DNA of 64,000 nucleotides from CBDDBU01 sp965226045 (GCA_965226045.1 CBDDBU010000025.1:111880-175879), one strand, 5' to 3'. Counted from the stretch's first letter, positions 18,095 to 28,134 are shown. The notes: generated by a model not told the origin, from the letters alone. Made by a program: numbers and translations.

Positions 18095-19606
18095 CTAGTC
18101 GCCGGCCACCGACAGGGCTTTCGCCGCGCCGAGGGCGAGTTTGTGCTGTTCGATCAGGTTGGCGACCGAGGCGTGCATCACGTCGAGCAGCGGCGCCGGA
18201 TAGATGCCGAACAAGATGACGGTGGCGATGAGCGGCGCGAACACCAGCACCTCGCGGCGGTTCATGTCGAGGATCTCGCGCAAGTCGTTACGGGTGATCT
18301 CGCCGAACATGATGCGCCGGTAAAGCCACAGCGCGTAGGCGGCGCTGAGGACGATGCCGGTGGTGGCCAGCGCCGCGACCCAAGTGTTGACTTGGAAGGC
18401 GCCGATGAGCACCAGAATCTCGCCGATGAAGCCGCTGGTGCCGGGCAGCCCGACATTGGCCAGCGTAAATACCATGAACGTGAAGGCGTAGATCGGCATG
18501 CGATTCACCAGCCCGCCGTAGCGCACGATCTGGCGGGTGTGGATACGGTCGTAGATGACGCCAACGCACAGAAACAGCGCCGCCGAGACCAGGCCGTGGC
18601 TGATCATCTGCATGATCCCGCCCTCGATACCCTGGCGGGTGAGGGTGAAGATGCCGATGGTGACGAAGCCCATATGCGCGACTGAAGAGTAGGCAATCAG
18701 TTTCTTCATATCCTCTTGCATCAGCGCGACGAGCGACGCGTAGATGACGGCGATGACGCTGAGCGTGAATATGAGCGGGGTGAAATACTCGGTCGCGTCG
18801 GGCAACATCGGGATCGAGAATCGCAAGAACCCGTAGCCGCCCATCTTCAGCAGGATGGCGGCGAGGATCACCGAGCCGGCCGTCGGCGCCTCGACATGGG
18901 CATCGGGCAGCCAGGTGTGGACCGGCCACATCGGCATCTTGACCGCGAACGAGGCGAGAAAGGCGAGCCACAGCCAACGCTGGAGTTCGGGGTCAAAGCC
19001 GTGGGCCATCAGGGTCGGGATATCGGTGGTGCCGACCTCGATATACATCGCGAGCACGGCGAGCAGGAGCAGCACCGAGCCCAACAGCGTATAGAGGAAG
19101 AACTTGAAGGTGGCATACACGCGGCGCTCGCCGCCCCAAATACCAATGATCAGGAACATTGGAATGAGGCCGCCCTCGAAGAACAAATAGAAGAGGACGA
19201 AGTCCAGAGAGCAGAAGACGCCCATCATCAGCGTCTCCATGATCAAGAACGCGATCATGTACTCCTTGACGCGATCCTGAATCGATTCCCAGCTTGCGAG
19301 GATGCAGATCGGCGTCAGCAATCCGGTCAGCACCACGAACAGCATCGAGATGCCGTCGACGCCGAGGTGATAGCTGATCGACGCGTCGAGCCACGGCGTC
19401 TTCTCGACGAACTGGAACGCGGCCGTCGTGTTGTCGAAGCCGGCCCACAGCAACAAGGTCAGGACAAACACGATCAGGGCCGTCCACAGTGCGACGTTGC
19501 GTGCATTGCGGGCGATGACATCTGGCTCGCCGCGAATCAAGAAGATGAACGCGGCGCCCACCAACGGCAGGAAGATAATCAGCGAGAGAAGCGGCCAGTC
19601 GCCCAC
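18095..19606 (-). CDS. nuoM: NADH-quinone oxidoreductase subunit M
   Basis: Antiporter-like proton-pumping subunit of complex I, 503 aa, about 14 membrane segments. It has KMPMWPVHTWLPDAHVEAPTAGSVILA with the conserved Lys near residue 235, and the helix IAYSSVAHMGFVTIGIF. The GTG at 19606 (GDWPLLSLIIFLPLVGA) was chosen; it lies just after the nuoL stop at 19611. The longer open frame upstream only re-reads the end of nuoL. Adjacent to nuoL and nuoN in canonical order. Confidence 0.96.
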   Translation of the reverse strand: MGDWPLLSLIIFLPLVGAAFIFLIRGEPDVIARNARNVALWTALIVFVLTLLLWAGFDNTTAAFQFVEKTPWLDASISYHLGVDGISMLFVVLTGLLTPICILASWESIQDRVKEYMIAFLIMETLMMGVFCSLDFVLFYLFFEGGLIPMFLIIGIWGGERRVYATFKFFLYTLLGSVLLLLAVLAMYIEVGTTDIPTLMAHGFDPELQRWLWLAFLASFAVKMPMWPVHTWLPDAHVEAPTAGSVILAAILLKMGGYGFLRFSIPMLPDATEYFTPLIFTLSVIAVIYASLVALMQEDMKKLIAYSSVAHMGFVTIGIFTLTRQGIEGGIMQMISHGLVSAALFLCVGVIYDRIHTRQIVRYGGLVNRMPIYAFTFMVFTLANVGLPGTSGFIGEILVLIGAFQVNTWVAALATTGIVLSAAYALWLYRRIMFGEITRNDLREILDMNRREVLVFAPLIATVILFGIYPAPLLDVMHASVANLIEQHKLALGAAKALSVAGD

Positions 19607-19610
19607 CGCC

Positions 19611-21548
19611 CTAGACCCCGAACCTGTAGAAGAACCAGGTCGCGAACACGACGATGCCAATCAGCATCGCGAACGCGTAGTGGTAGAGGTAGCCCGATTG
19701 CAGCGCGCTGGCCCGGCGCGCCAGGCGAATGACGCCAGCCGCGACGCCGTCAGGTCCCAAGCCATCGATAATGCGACCATCGCCCGCTCGCCACAGCGTG
19801 TAGCCGATCAACTTGGCCGGGCGCACGAAAACCACCTCGTAGAGCTCGTCGAAGTACCACTTGTTGAGAAGGAAGCGGTGGAGCTCGGGATGGGCCGCGG
19901 CTAGGCGCCCGGGCGTCTGGGGGCTGGCGATGTACATGTACCAGGCGATGGCGATGCCGACGACCGCCACCACGGTCGGCGCCGCCGCGACCCAGAACGG
20001 GACGTGATGCGCCGCCTCGATCACCTCGTGGGCGGGCAACACCATGATCGCCGCGCCCCAGAAGTCCGTGTGGGCTCCGACCAAGGGCTCATAGGCGAAA
20101 TAGCCAGCGAAGATCGCGCCAAGCGCGAGAATGAGCAGCGGCACCATCATGGAGAGCGGCGCCTCATGGACATGGGACATGACCTCGGCGCTGGCCCGGG
20201 GCCGACCATGGAAGGTCATGAACAGCAGCCGCCAGGAGTAGAAGGCGGTCATCAGCGCCGCGATGATGCCGACCCAGAACGCGAACGAGCCGGCCGCCGT
20301 GCCGGCCGCATAGGCCGCCTCGAGAATAATATCCTTGGAATAGAAACCCGCGAAAAACGGGATCCCCGCCAGCGCCAACGAGCCGATCCACATCATGGTG
20401 TAGGTGATCGGCAGGCGCCGATAGAGGCCGCCCATCTTGCGCATGTCCTGCTCGTCGGAGAGCGCATGAATGACCGCGCCAGAGCCTAGGAACAACAGCG
20501 CCTTGAAGAAGGCATGGGTGAACAGATGGAAGATCGCCGCCGAATAGGCCGAGACGCCGATGGCGAAGAACATGTAGCCGAGCTGGCTGCAGGTGGAGTA
20601 GGCGATGACCCGCTTGATGTCGTTCTGCACCAGGCCGATCGACGCGGTGACAATCGCCGTCGTGGCGCCGACGACGGCAACGAAGGCGAGCGTGCCGGGC
20701 GCGTATTCGAACAACGGCGAGAACCGCACCACCATGAAGACGCCCGCCGTCACCATGGTCGCGGCGTGAATCAGCGCCGAGACTGGGGTCGGTCCCTCCA
20801 TCGCGTCGGGCAACCAGGTATGCAGCCCGAGCTGGGCGGACTTGCCCATGGCGCCGAGGAACAACAGCACCGTGAGCGTGGTGATGATATCGACCTCGGC
20901 GCCGAGGAAGTTGAAGGTCTGTCCAGCGACGCCGCCGGCGAGGTCGAAAATGGTGTCGAAATCGATCGCGCCGAACACCAGAAAAATACCCATGATGCCA
21001 AGCGCAAAGCCGAAATCACCGACCCGGTTGACGACGAAGGCCTTGATCGCGGCGGCATTCGCCGAGGGTCGGTGATACCAGAAACCGATCAGCAGATACG
21101 AACAGAGGCCGACCCCTTCCCAGCCGAAGAATAGTTGCAAGAGGTTGTCCGCCGTCACCAGCGTCAGCATCGCGAAGGTGAACAGCGAGAGGTAGGCCAT
21201 GAACCGCGGCTTGTGCGGGTCGTGCGACATGTAGCCGACGGAATAGACGTGGACCAGCGCCGAGACGCCGCTGACCGTCACCAGCATCACCGAGGTCAGC
21301 GCATCGACCCGGATCCGCCAGGCGGCCTCGAAGGCGCCCGACTGTACCCAAGTGAAGAGCGTGAGCTTGATGACCTCGCCCTCGCCCCCGGACACGGTCT
21401 CGATGAAGCCGACGATCGAGAGCACCGCGGCGGCGATGACCGCCACGCACGTGACCCAGTTGGCGCCGCGGTCGCCGATCCAGCGCCCGAAGAAGCCGGC
21501 GACGATCGCTGCTCCCAACGGCAACAAAACGATTAAGGCATAGAGCAT
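19611..21548 (-). CDS. nuoL: NADH-quinone oxidoreductase subunit L
   Basis: Largest antiporter-like subunit of complex I, 645 aa, with about 16 membrane helices. The C-terminal part includes the long amphipathic lateral helix that links the three antiporter subunits. Key segments are the conserved ESGxG-like LFFGWEGVGLCSYLLIGFW near residue 137 and GKSAQLGLHTWLPDAMEGPTPVSAL near residue 235 with its channel Lys. It begins MLYALIVLLPLGAAIVAG and lies 7 bp after nuoK. Confidence 0.97.
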   Translation of the reverse strand: MLYALIVLLPLGAAIVAGFFGRWIGDRGANWVTCVAVIAAAVLSIVGFIETVSGGEGEVIKLTLFTWVQSGAFEAAWRIRVDALTSVMLVTVSGVSALVHVYSVGYMSHDPHKPRFMAYLSLFTFAMLTLVTADNLLQLFFGWEGVGLCSYLLIGFWYHRPSANAAAIKAFVVNRVGDFGFALGIMGIFLVFGAIDFDTIFDLAGGVAGQTFNFLGAEVDIITTLTVLLFLGAMGKSAQLGLHTWLPDAMEGPTPVSALIHAATMVTAGVFMVVRFSPLFEYAPGTLAFVAVVGATTAIVTASIGLVQNDIKRVIAYSTCSQLGYMFFAIGVSAYSAAIFHLFTHAFFKALLFLGSGAVIHALSDEQDMRKMGGLYRRLPITYTMMWIGSLALAGIPFFAGFYSKDIILEAAYAAGTAAGSFAFWVGIIAALMTAFYSWRLLFMTFHGRPRASAEVMSHVHEAPLSMMVPLLILALGAIFAGYFAYEPLVGAHTDFWGAAIMVLPAHEVIEAAHHVPFWVAAAPTVVAVVGIAIAWYMYIASPQTPGRLAAAHPELHRFLLNKWYFDELYEVVFVRPAKLIGYTLWRAGDGRIIDGLGPDGVAAGVIRLARRASALQSGYLYHYAFAMLIGIVVFATWFFYRFGV

Positions 21549-21555
21549 GCGCCGC

Positions 21556-21861
21556 TCAACCCTTCATCAGGTTGACGTCCTCGACCGCGATGGTGCCGCG
21601 GTTGCGGAAGTAGACGACCAGGATCGCCAACCCGATCGCGGCCTCCGCCGCGGCGACAGTCAGCACGAACATCGCGAATACCTGGCCGACGAGATCGCCC
21701 AGGTGAGTCGAGAACGCGACGAAGTTGATGTTGACGGCGAGCAGCATCAGCTCGATCGACATGAGGATAATGATGACATTCTTGCGATTGAGGAAGATGC
21801 CGAACACCCCGATGGTAAACAGCACCGCGCCGAGCGTGACGTAGTGACCCAGACCGACCAT
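21556..21861 (-). CDS. nuoK: NADH-quinone oxidoreductase subunit K
   Basis: Small membrane subunit of complex I, 101 aa with three helices (NuoK/ND4L). The two conserved membrane Glu residues of the proton path are visible in LMSIELMLLAVNINFV (helix 2) and VAAAEAAIGLAILV (helix 3). The length is exactly typical. It is followed after 7 bp by nuoL and preceded by nuoJ with a 13-bp gap. The chosen GTG/ATG-region start gives MVGLGHYVTLGAVLF. Confidence 0.96.
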   Translation of the reverse strand: MVGLGHYVTLGAVLFTIGVFGIFLNRKNVIIILMSIELMLLAVNINFVAFSTHLGDLVGQVFAMFVLTVAAAEAAIGLAILVVYFRNRGTIAVEDVNLMKG

Positions 21862-21874
21862 TACCGGCTGACCA

Positions 21875-22486
21875 TCAGACGCCGTCCCGCGGGGCGACCT
21901 TTTTTAGCTCGACGGCGTCCTCGCGGCGTCGCCCGATTTGCGCCGCGACGCGCTGTTTCCGGACCCCTGTCCGTTCCCGCAGCGTTAGCACAATCGCCCC
22001 GATCATGGCGCTGAACAGGATCATGCCGGCGGTCTGGAAGCCGTAGATGTAGCGGGTATACAGAACTTCGCCGAGCGCGCGCGTGTTGCTCGTTTCCTCC
22101 ACCGGCGGAATCGGTGCGGCCGCACCCGCCCATTCGGGCGCCACGGCTTGCGAGCCCAACAGCATGATCAACTCGATCATGAGGATCAGGCCGATCACCC
22201 CACCAATCGGGAGATATTGCAAAAAGCCCTGGCGCAACTCGACGAAGTTGATGTCGAGCATCATCACCACGAACAGAAACAACACGGCGACCGCGCCGAC
22301 GTAGACGATGACCAAGATCATCGCCAGGAACTCGGCCCCCAACAAAACGAACAGGCCCGCCGAGCTGAAGAAGGCGAGAATCAAGAACAACACCGAGTGG
22401 ACCGGATTGCGGACAGCGACCACCATCACCCCGGCCGCGACCGTGGTGGTCGCGAACACATAGAAGACTATCGTCTGGACGATCAT
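21875..22486 (-). CDS. nuoJ: NADH-quinone oxidoreductase subunit J
   Basis: Membrane subunit of complex I (NuoJ/ND6), 203 aa with five helices. The conserved helix LAMILVIVYVGAVAVLFLFVVMM (residues 53-75) contains the pi-bulge region that couples quinone chemistry to pumping. A charged C-terminal tail of about 35 residues, rich in Arg and Lys, follows the last helix and should be cytoplasmic. The ATG at 22486 was preferred because the longer frame upstream lies in the nuoI-nuoJ junction and carries no membrane sequence. Confidence 0.95.
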   Translation of the reverse strand: MIVQTIVFYVFATTTVAAGVMVVAVRNPVHSVLFLILAFFSSAGLFVLLGAEFLAMILVIVYVGAVAVLFLFVVMMLDINFVELRQGFLQYLPIGGVIGLILMIELIMLLGSQAVAPEWAGAAAPIPPVEETSNTRALGEVLYTRYIYGFQTAGMILFSAMIGAIVLTLRERTGVRKQRVAAQIGRRREDAVELKKVAPRDGV

Positions 22487-22535
22487 CTGCCCCCAGCGGT
22501 CCCCGTCCCGATCCGTGCGGCGGTGCCGGAGCGCC

Positions 22536-23027
22536 TTAGCGGTAGGGCGCGTCGGCGGCGAGATTGGCGGCGATCTGCTGTTCCCAGCGGTCGCCATTGG
22601 CGAGAAGCTTCTCCTTGTTGTACAGCAACTCCTCGCGAGTCTCGGCCGCGAACTCGAAATTGGGCCCCTCGACGATCGCATCGACCGGACACGCCTCCTC
22701 GCAAAGGCCACAGTAGATGCACTTCGTCATGTCGATGTCGTAGCGGGTGGTGCGCCGGCTGCCGTCCTCGCGCGGTTCCGCTTCGATGGTGATGGCCTGG
22801 GCCGGACAGATAGCCTCGCACAATTTGCACGCGATACAACGCTCCTCGCCGTTGGGATAGCGCCGCAGCGCGTGCTCACCCCGGAAACGTGGGCTGAGCG
22901 GTCCTTTTTCGTACGGATAGTTGATGGTGACACGGCGTTTCGTGAACATGTAACGCAGCGTTACGCTCATGCCCACGACCAGCTCGGCGAGCAACAGGGA
23001 GCGCGCGCTTCGATCAAGAAATCCCAT
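22536..23027 (-). CDS. nuoI: NADH-quinone oxidoreductase subunit I
   Basis: Peripheral-arm subunit carrying clusters N6a and N6b, which pass electrons to N2. The 163-aa protein has two ferredoxin-like 4Fe-4S motifs, CIACKLCEAICPAQAI near residue 62 and CIYCGLCEEACPVDAI near residue 101. The N-terminal region (LVVGMSVTLRYMFTKRRVTINYP) is amphipathic and lies on the membrane. The length matches the alphaproteobacterial/mitochondrial TYKY form. Confidence 0.97.
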   Translation of the reverse strand: MGFLDRSARSLLLAELVVGMSVTLRYMFTKRRVTINYPYEKGPLSPRFRGEHALRRYPNGEERCIACKLCEAICPAQAITIEAEPREDGSRRTTRYDIDMTKCIYCGLCEEACPVDAIVEGPNFEFAAETREELLYNKEKLLANGDRWEQQIAANLAADAPYR

Positions 23028-23119
23028 CGCTCCCCCCTGTTTCGTTCGCTTTCTGGCACCAAAGCGCCACCATAGCCCGGCCCGCCGTCATGGCAAGGGG
23101 GCTCAGGCGGCGACCGGGC

Positions 23120-24148
23120 TCAGGCGCCCGGCAGCCAGCCGAAGACGATCAACGCCCCGGCGGTGAGGACGACCCACAGCAGCGAGAACGGCAGGAACAC
23201 CTTCCAGCCGAGCCGCATGAGCTGATCGTAGCGGTAGCGCGGGAGGGTCGCCCGCACCCACACGAAAACGAACAACAAAAAACCCATCTTCAGGAAGAAC
23301 CAGACGAAGCCGGGTATCCAGGTGAAGGGCTCAACCTCAAAGGGCGCCAACCACCCGCCGAGGAACAGAACGGTGGTGAACGCGCTCATCAGGAACATGT
23401 TCGCGTATTCGCCGATGAAGAAGAGGCCAAACGCCATGGCCGAGTACTCGACCTGATAGCCCGCGACCAGCTCGGCTTCCGCCTCTGGCAGGTCGAAGGG
23501 ATGACGATTGGTCTCCGCTAGGGTCGAGACGAAAAAGATGATGAACATCGGAAACAACGGGATGCAGAACCAGATGGTGCGCTGTGCCTCGACGATGTCC
23601 GAAAGGTTGAGCGAACCGACGGCCAACAAGACGGTGATGATGACGAAGCCCATCGAGACCTCGTAGGAGACCATTTGCGCCGCCGAGCGCAGCGCGCCGA
23701 GGAACGGATAGCGCGAGTTCGACGCCCACCCGGCCATGATGATTCCGTACACACCGAGCGAGGACACCGCGAACAGGAACAGCACGCCGACATTGATGTC
23801 GGCGAGCACCAAGCCGACATCAAAGGGAATGACGGCCCAGCCCACCATCGCCAGGGCGAAGGTAATCAGCGGCGCTGCGAGGAACACCACCTTGTTCGCC
23901 CCGGTCGGAAGGATTGTCTCCTTGAGCATCATCTTGAGACCGTCGGCGAAGGCCTGCCACAGCCCCATCGGACCCACCACGTTGGGGCCAACCCGGAGCT
24001 GCATCGCCGCAATGATCTTGCGCTCCGCCAAACTGAAATAGGCGACCGCGATCAACAGCGGCAGGACGATGGCGAGGACCTTGAGGCCAATCAGCACCGT
24101 CGGCCACGCGTACCCGCCCCAAAAGCCGAGGCCGCCGACGTCAACCAT
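23120..24148 (-). CDS. nuoH: NADH-quinone oxidoreductase subunit H
   Basis: Membrane subunit forming most of the quinone-access chamber with NuoB and NuoD, 342 aa and eight helices. Conserved loops are RKIIAAMQLRVGPNVVGPMGLWQ (residues 47-69), the AETNRHPFDLPEAEAELVAGYQVEY segment near residue 210 with its acidic residues of the E-channel, and the C-terminal WVRATLPRYRYDQLM. The start (GTG or ATG at 24148) overlaps the nuoG stop by 8 nt. A 92-bp spacer separates it from nuoI. Confidence 0.97.
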   Translation of the reverse strand: MVDVGGLGFWGGYAWPTVLIGLKVLAIVLPLLIAVAYFSLAERKIIAAMQLRVGPNVVGPMGLWQAFADGLKMMLKETILPTGANKVVFLAAPLITFALAMVGWAVIPFDVGLVLADINVGVLFLFAVSSLGVYGIIMAGWASNSRYPFLGALRSAAQMVSYEVSMGFVIITVLLAVGSLNLSDIVEAQRTIWFCIPLFPMFIIFFVSTLAETNRHPFDLPEAEAELVAGYQVEYSAMAFGLFFIGEYANMFLMSAFTTVLFLGGWLAPFEVEPFTWIPGFVWFFLKMGFLLFVFVWVRATLPRYRYDQLMRLGWKVFLPFSLLWVVLTAGALIVFGWLPGA

Positions 24149-26204
24149 CGGTGCCCGTTCCCCGCGCCGCGCCGGAGGCGCTCAAGGCGCTACAGCTCGC
24201 CATGGTCGCCGAGGCGCGGCAGATGGGGTTGGTGAGATAGAAATCGCTGACGGCGACGGCGAACGGCGCGCTATCCATCCGACCCTCCTCGCCAAAGCCG
24301 CCCCACTCGGCACGCGACACCGTGTCGAGCGCGCCGAGCCACGGAGCGATCGAGGCCATGCGTTGGCGCAGCGCGCCAAGCTCATCGTAGGGCGGCGCGT
24401 GGCCCAGCACTTCGGAGAGCGCGCGCAGGATCGCCCAGTCCTCGCGCGCTTCACCCGGTGGGGAGACGGCGCGACGGGCGCGTTGCGGCCGCCCTTCGGT
24501 GTTGACGTAGGTCGCGTCTTTCTCGGTGTAAGCGGCGCCCGGCAGGATCACGTCTGCCCGGTGGGCGCCCGCATCGCCGTGGTGACCATGATAGACCACG
24601 AAGGCCTCGCCGAGGCGGTCCATGGCGATCTCGTCGGCGCCAAGGAGGTAGACCATCCCGATATCGCCTGCACGCGCGCCCTCGAGAATCGCCGCGACAT
24701 CGCGCCCGCCCGCGCCGGGGACGACGCCGAGGTCGAGACCGCCCACGCGCCCAGCGGCGGTATGTAGAACATTGAAGCCGTTCCACCCCTCGCCCACCAT
24801 GCCGGTCGCCTCGGCGAGTTGTCGCGCCGCCCCCAGCACCGCCGCGCCGTCGGCGCGGGCAAGCGCGGCGGTGCCGAGAATGAGCATCGGGCGATCGGCG
24901 GCGTCCAGCACCGCGCGGAACGGGTTTCCGCCCTCGACCAGCGCGCGCAGCGTGTCGGGCCCGGCGCCGAGATTCTCGACGCGATAGGTGAGATCCGTGA
25001 CGAGGCTGATAGCGGCGACCGCAAAGCCGCCCATGAGGTAGCGCTTACGCAGGCGCGCATTGACCAGCGTCGCCTCCCAGCGCGGATTGGCCCCGATCAA
25101 GAGGCAGGCGTCGGCCTCCTCGATCCCGGCGATGGTGGTGTTGAACACGTAGCCGGCGCGCGCGCCACCGCCGACCTTGGCGCCATCCTGGCGGCAATCG
25201 ATGTGCGGCGAGCCGAGGGCGGTGAACAAATCCTTGAGCACGAGCATCGACTCGGCATCGACAAGGTCACCAGCGATCGCGGCGATGCGGTCGCCGGCCA
25301 TGCCCTTGAGTCGCGCCGCGATGGCGGCGAACGCCTCGCCCCAGGTTGCCGGTTCAAGCTTGCCGCCGCGCCGCACATAGGGCGTGTCGAGGCGCTGGCG
25401 ATGCAAGCCGTCATAGGCGAAGCGGCTCTTGTCGGATATCCACTCCTCGTTCACATCCTCGTTGAGCCGGGGCAGGATGCGCATCACCTCGCGGCCGCGC
25501 GCATCGACGCGGATGTTGGAGCCGACCGCATCGTGAACGTCGATGCTCTCGTGCTTGCGCAGCTCCCACGACCGGGCGTTGAACGCGTAGGGCTTGGAGG
25601 TCAGCGCGCCAACCGGGCAGAGGTCGATCATGTTGCCCGAGAGTTCAGACATCACGGCCGCCTCGACGTAGGTGCCGATCGCCATATGCTCGCCGCGCCC
25701 GGTCGCGCCGAACTCCTCCACGCCGGCGACCTCGGTCGCGAACCGGATGCAACGGGTGCAGTGGATGCAGCGGGTCATGATGGTCTTGATCAGCGGACCG
25801 ATGTCCTTGTCCTCGACCGCACGCTTGTGGTCAAGGAAGCGACCCAGGCCGGCGCCGTAGGCCATCGCCTGATCCTGGAGATCGCACTCGCCGCCCTGGT
25901 CGCAAATCGGGCAGTCGAGCGGATGGTTGATGAGCAGGAATTCCATCACGCCCTCGCGGGCGTTCTTGACGAGCGGCGTGTCGGTGTGGACCACCATTCC
26001 ATCGGCCGCATCCATCGCGCACGACGCGATCGGCTTGGGCGAGCGCTCGAGTTCGACCAGACACATCCGGCAGTTGCCGGCGATCGAGAGTCGCTCGTGA
26101 TAGCAAAAGCGCGGAATTTCCGCCCCCGCGGCCTCGCACGCTTGCAAGACCGTGGAGCCGGGCGCGACCTCGACCTCTGCGCCATTAACGGTGAGCGTGG
26201 GCAC
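24141..26204 (-). CDS. nuoG: NADH-quinone oxidoreductase subunit G
   Basis: Largest peripheral-arm subunit, 687 aa. Cluster ligands can be read directly: C34, C45, C48 and C62 for the 2Fe-2S centre N1b; H94, C98, C101 and C107 for N5 with its His ligand; and RCIHCTRC plus a later LCPVGAL for N4. The remainder is a molybdopterin-oxidoreductase-like domain without cofactor, as in mitochondrial 75-kDa subunits. GTG at 26204 gives the expected PTLTVNGAEVEV start and lies 13 bp after the nuoF stop. Confidence 0.96.
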   Translation of the reverse strand: MPTLTVNGAEVEVAPGSTVLQACEAAGAEIPRFCYHERLSIAGNCRMCLVELERSPKPIASCAMDAADGMVVHTDTPLVKNAREGVMEFLLINHPLDCPICDQGGECDLQDQAMAYGAGLGRFLDHKRAVEDKDIGPLIKTIMTRCIHCTRCIRFATEVAGVEEFGATGRGEHMAIGTYVEAAVMSELSGNMIDLCPVGALTSKPYAFNARSWELRKHESIDVHDAVGSNIRVDARGREVMRILPRLNEDVNEEWISDKSRFAYDGLHRQRLDTPYVRRGGKLEPATWGEAFAAIAARLKGMAGDRIAAIAGDLVDAESMLVLKDLFTALGSPHIDCRQDGAKVGGGARAGYVFNTTIAGIEEADACLLIGANPRWEATLVNARLRKRYLMGGFAVAAISLVTDLTYRVENLGAGPDTLRALVEGGNPFRAVLDAADRPMLILGTAALARADGAAVLGAARQLAEATGMVGEGWNGFNVLHTAAGRVGGLDLGVVPGAGGRDVAAILEGARAGDIGMVYLLGADEIAMDRLGEAFVVYHGHHGDAGAHRADVILPGAAYTEKDATYVNTEGRPQRARRAVSPPGEAREDWAILRALSEVLGHAPPYDELGALRQRMASIAPWLGALDTVSRAEWGGFGEEGRMDSAPFAVAVSDFYLTNPICRASATMASCSALSASGAARGTGTDG

Positions 26205-26217
26205 GGTTCCGACCCGC

Positions 26218-27519
26218 CTATGCCGCTGCGGCCGCGCGGGCTTGCCGCGGCGCTGTCTTGCGGGCGAGAATCCGGGCTTCCATCTCGGGCCGGAAGTGAC
26301 GGACGAGTCCTTGAATCGGCCATGCCGAGGCATCGCCGTGGGCGCAAATGGTGTGGCCCTCGATCCGCGAGCCGACCGCGAGCAGCAGATCGATCTCCTC
26401 GACCTCGGCTTCGCCCCGGACCAAGCGCTCCATTATCCGCCACATCCACCCCGTGCCCTCCCGGCACGGCGTGCACTGCCCGCAGCTCTCATGCATGTAG
26501 AAGCGCGAGAGCCGAGCGATGGCGGCGACGACATCGGTCGATTTGTCCATGACGATCACCGCCGCCGTGCCGAGGCCGGACTTGACCTCGGACAGCGCGT
26601 CAAAATCCATCAGCACGGTGTCGCATATCGATTTCGGAAGCAGGGGCACCGACGAGCCGCCAGGGATGATGGCCAAGAGATTGTCCCAACCGCCGCGCAC
26701 GCCGCTCGCGTGCTTCTCGATCAGCTCCTTCAGGGGGATGCTCATCGCCTCCTCGACGTTGCACGGCTCCTCGACGTGTCCGGAGATGCAAAAGAGCTTG
26801 GTGCCCGCGTTCTTCGGCCGACCGATGGCCGCGAACCAGGCCGCGCCACGGCGCAATATCTCAGGGATGACGGCGATGGTTTCGACATTGCTGACGGTAG
26901 TCGGGCAGCCCCAAGCGCCGACGGCGGCCGGGAACGGGGGTTTCAGGCGCGGCATCCCCTTCTTGCCCTCAAGGCTCTCCAGCAGGCCCGTCTCCTCGCC
27001 GCAGATGTAAGCGCCGGCGCCACGGTGGACGTGAATGTCAAAGGCGTGGCCCGAGCCGCAGGCGTCGGCGCCGATCAATCCCGCCTCCCGCGCCTCTTGC
27101 ACGGCCGTCTCCAAGACTTCCGCCTCGCGAAAAAATTCACCACGAATGTAAATGTAGGCGGCGACCGCGCCCATGCCGACCCCGGCTACGACGCAACCTT
27201 CAAGTAATCTGTGAGGATCGTGGCGCATGATGTCGCGATCCTTACAGGTTCCGGGCTCCGACTCGTCGGCGTTGACGACGAGGTACGCGGGCCGTCCGTC
27301 TGACTCCTTGGGCATGAACGACATCTTGAGACCGGTCGGGAAGCCAGCCCCGCCGCGCCCGCGCAGGCCCGATTCCTTGACCTGATCGACGATCCACTCG
27401 CGCCCTTGGTCCAGCTGCGCCTTGGTGCCGTTCCAAACGCCGCGCTTGCGCGCTGCGGCGAGCCGCCAATCGTGATGGCCGTAGAGATTGGTGAAGATGC
27501 GGTCCTTATCGGCGAGCAT
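26218..27519 (-). CDS. nuoF: NADH-quinone oxidoreductase subunit F
   Basis: NADH-binding flavoprotein subunit, 433 aa. It carries the NADH/FMN glycine-rich loop RGRGGAGFPTGLKMSF near residue 52 and an FMN-site acidic segment NADESEPGTCKDR near residue 84. ESCGQCTPCREG near residue 343 supplies the N3 4Fe-4S ligands, with a fourth Cys in HTICAHGD. It begins MLADKDRIFTNLYGHHDW and follows nuoE after 6 bp. With nuoE and nuoG it forms the electron-input module. Confidence 0.97.
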   Translation of the reverse strand: MLADKDRIFTNLYGHHDWRLAAARKRGVWNGTKAQLDQGREWIVDQVKESGLRGRGGAGFPTGLKMSFMPKESDGRPAYLVVNADESEPGTCKDRDIMRHDPHRLLEGCVVAGVGMGAVAAYIYIRGEFFREAEVLETAVQEAREAGLIGADACGSGHAFDIHVHRGAGAYICGEETGLLESLEGKKGMPRLKPPFPAAVGAWGCPTTVSNVETIAVIPEILRRGAAWFAAIGRPKNAGTKLFCISGHVEEPCNVEEAMSIPLKELIEKHASGVRGGWDNLLAIIPGGSSVPLLPKSICDTVLMDFDALSEVKSGLGTAAVIVMDKSTDVVAAIARLSRFYMHESCGQCTPCREGTGWMWRIMERLVRGEAEVEEIDLLLAVGSRIEGHTICAHGDASAWPIQGLVRHFRPEMEARILARKTAPRQARAAAAA

Positions 27520-27525
27520 CGGCGG

Positions 27526-28134
27526 TTAGTCCGCGACGTCGAGAAGGGTCTTGGCGCCCGAAATCGGGGCCGAGGCGTGGCGGTCAACCTGGGGGCCGGG
27601 CGTCGGCCGTTCGCCGCGACGGAGGGCGTCGATGATCTCGACGGCTTTGTCGGCATCGACGTCTTCGTAGTAGTCGTCGTCGATCCACACCACGGGGGCG
27701 TTGACGCAGGCGCCGAGACACTCGAACTCGCCCAGCGTGATCTGGCCATCGGCGCTGGTCTCGCCGAGCCCGATATCGAGGTGACCCTCAAGCCGGGCCA
27801 GGACCTCCATCGCGCCACGCAACTGGCATGGCGTGGTGGTGCAGACCCGGACGTGATGCTGGCCGATCGGGCTCAGGTTGAACATCTCGTAAAACGTCGC
27901 GACCTCGTATACGCGGATGTGGGCCATGCCGAGAAGATCGGCGACTGCGTCCATCGCAGCGCGCGGCAGCCAGTTGTCGTGCTGGCGCTGGGCCAACTCC
28001 AGGGCCGGCAGCACGGCACTCGCTTGGCGACCCTCGGGATAGCGGCCGACGAAGGCCTTAACGCGGGCCAGGTTATCGTCGGTGAACGCGAACGAGGTCG
28101 GCTGCACGGCGTCCGGCGCGGGCTCGCGGCTCAA
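27526..28134 (-). CDS. nuoE: NADH-quinone oxidoreductase subunit E
   Basis: Thioredoxin-like subunit with 2Fe-2S cluster N1a, 202 aa. The ligands appear as CTTTPC (C-x4-C) and CLGAC (C-x3-C), the standard pair. The helical N-terminal part reads FAFTDDNLARVKAFVGRYPEG. The start is uncertain: a TTG at 28134 overlaps the nuoD stop as TTGA, and a GTG at 28107 would be nine codons shorter. The C-terminus beyond the cluster (about 45 residues, Pro/Arg-rich) is variable in this family. Confidence 0.94.
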   Translation of the reverse strand: MSREPAPDAVQPTSFAFTDDNLARVKAFVGRYPEGRQASAVLPALELAQRQHDNWLPRAAMDAVADLLGMAHIRVYEVATFYEMFNLSPIGQHHVRVCTTTPCQLRGAMEVLARLEGHLDIGLGETSADGQITLGEFECLGACVNAPVVWIDDDYYEDVDADKAVEIIDALRRGERPTPGPQVDRHASAPISGAKTLLDVAD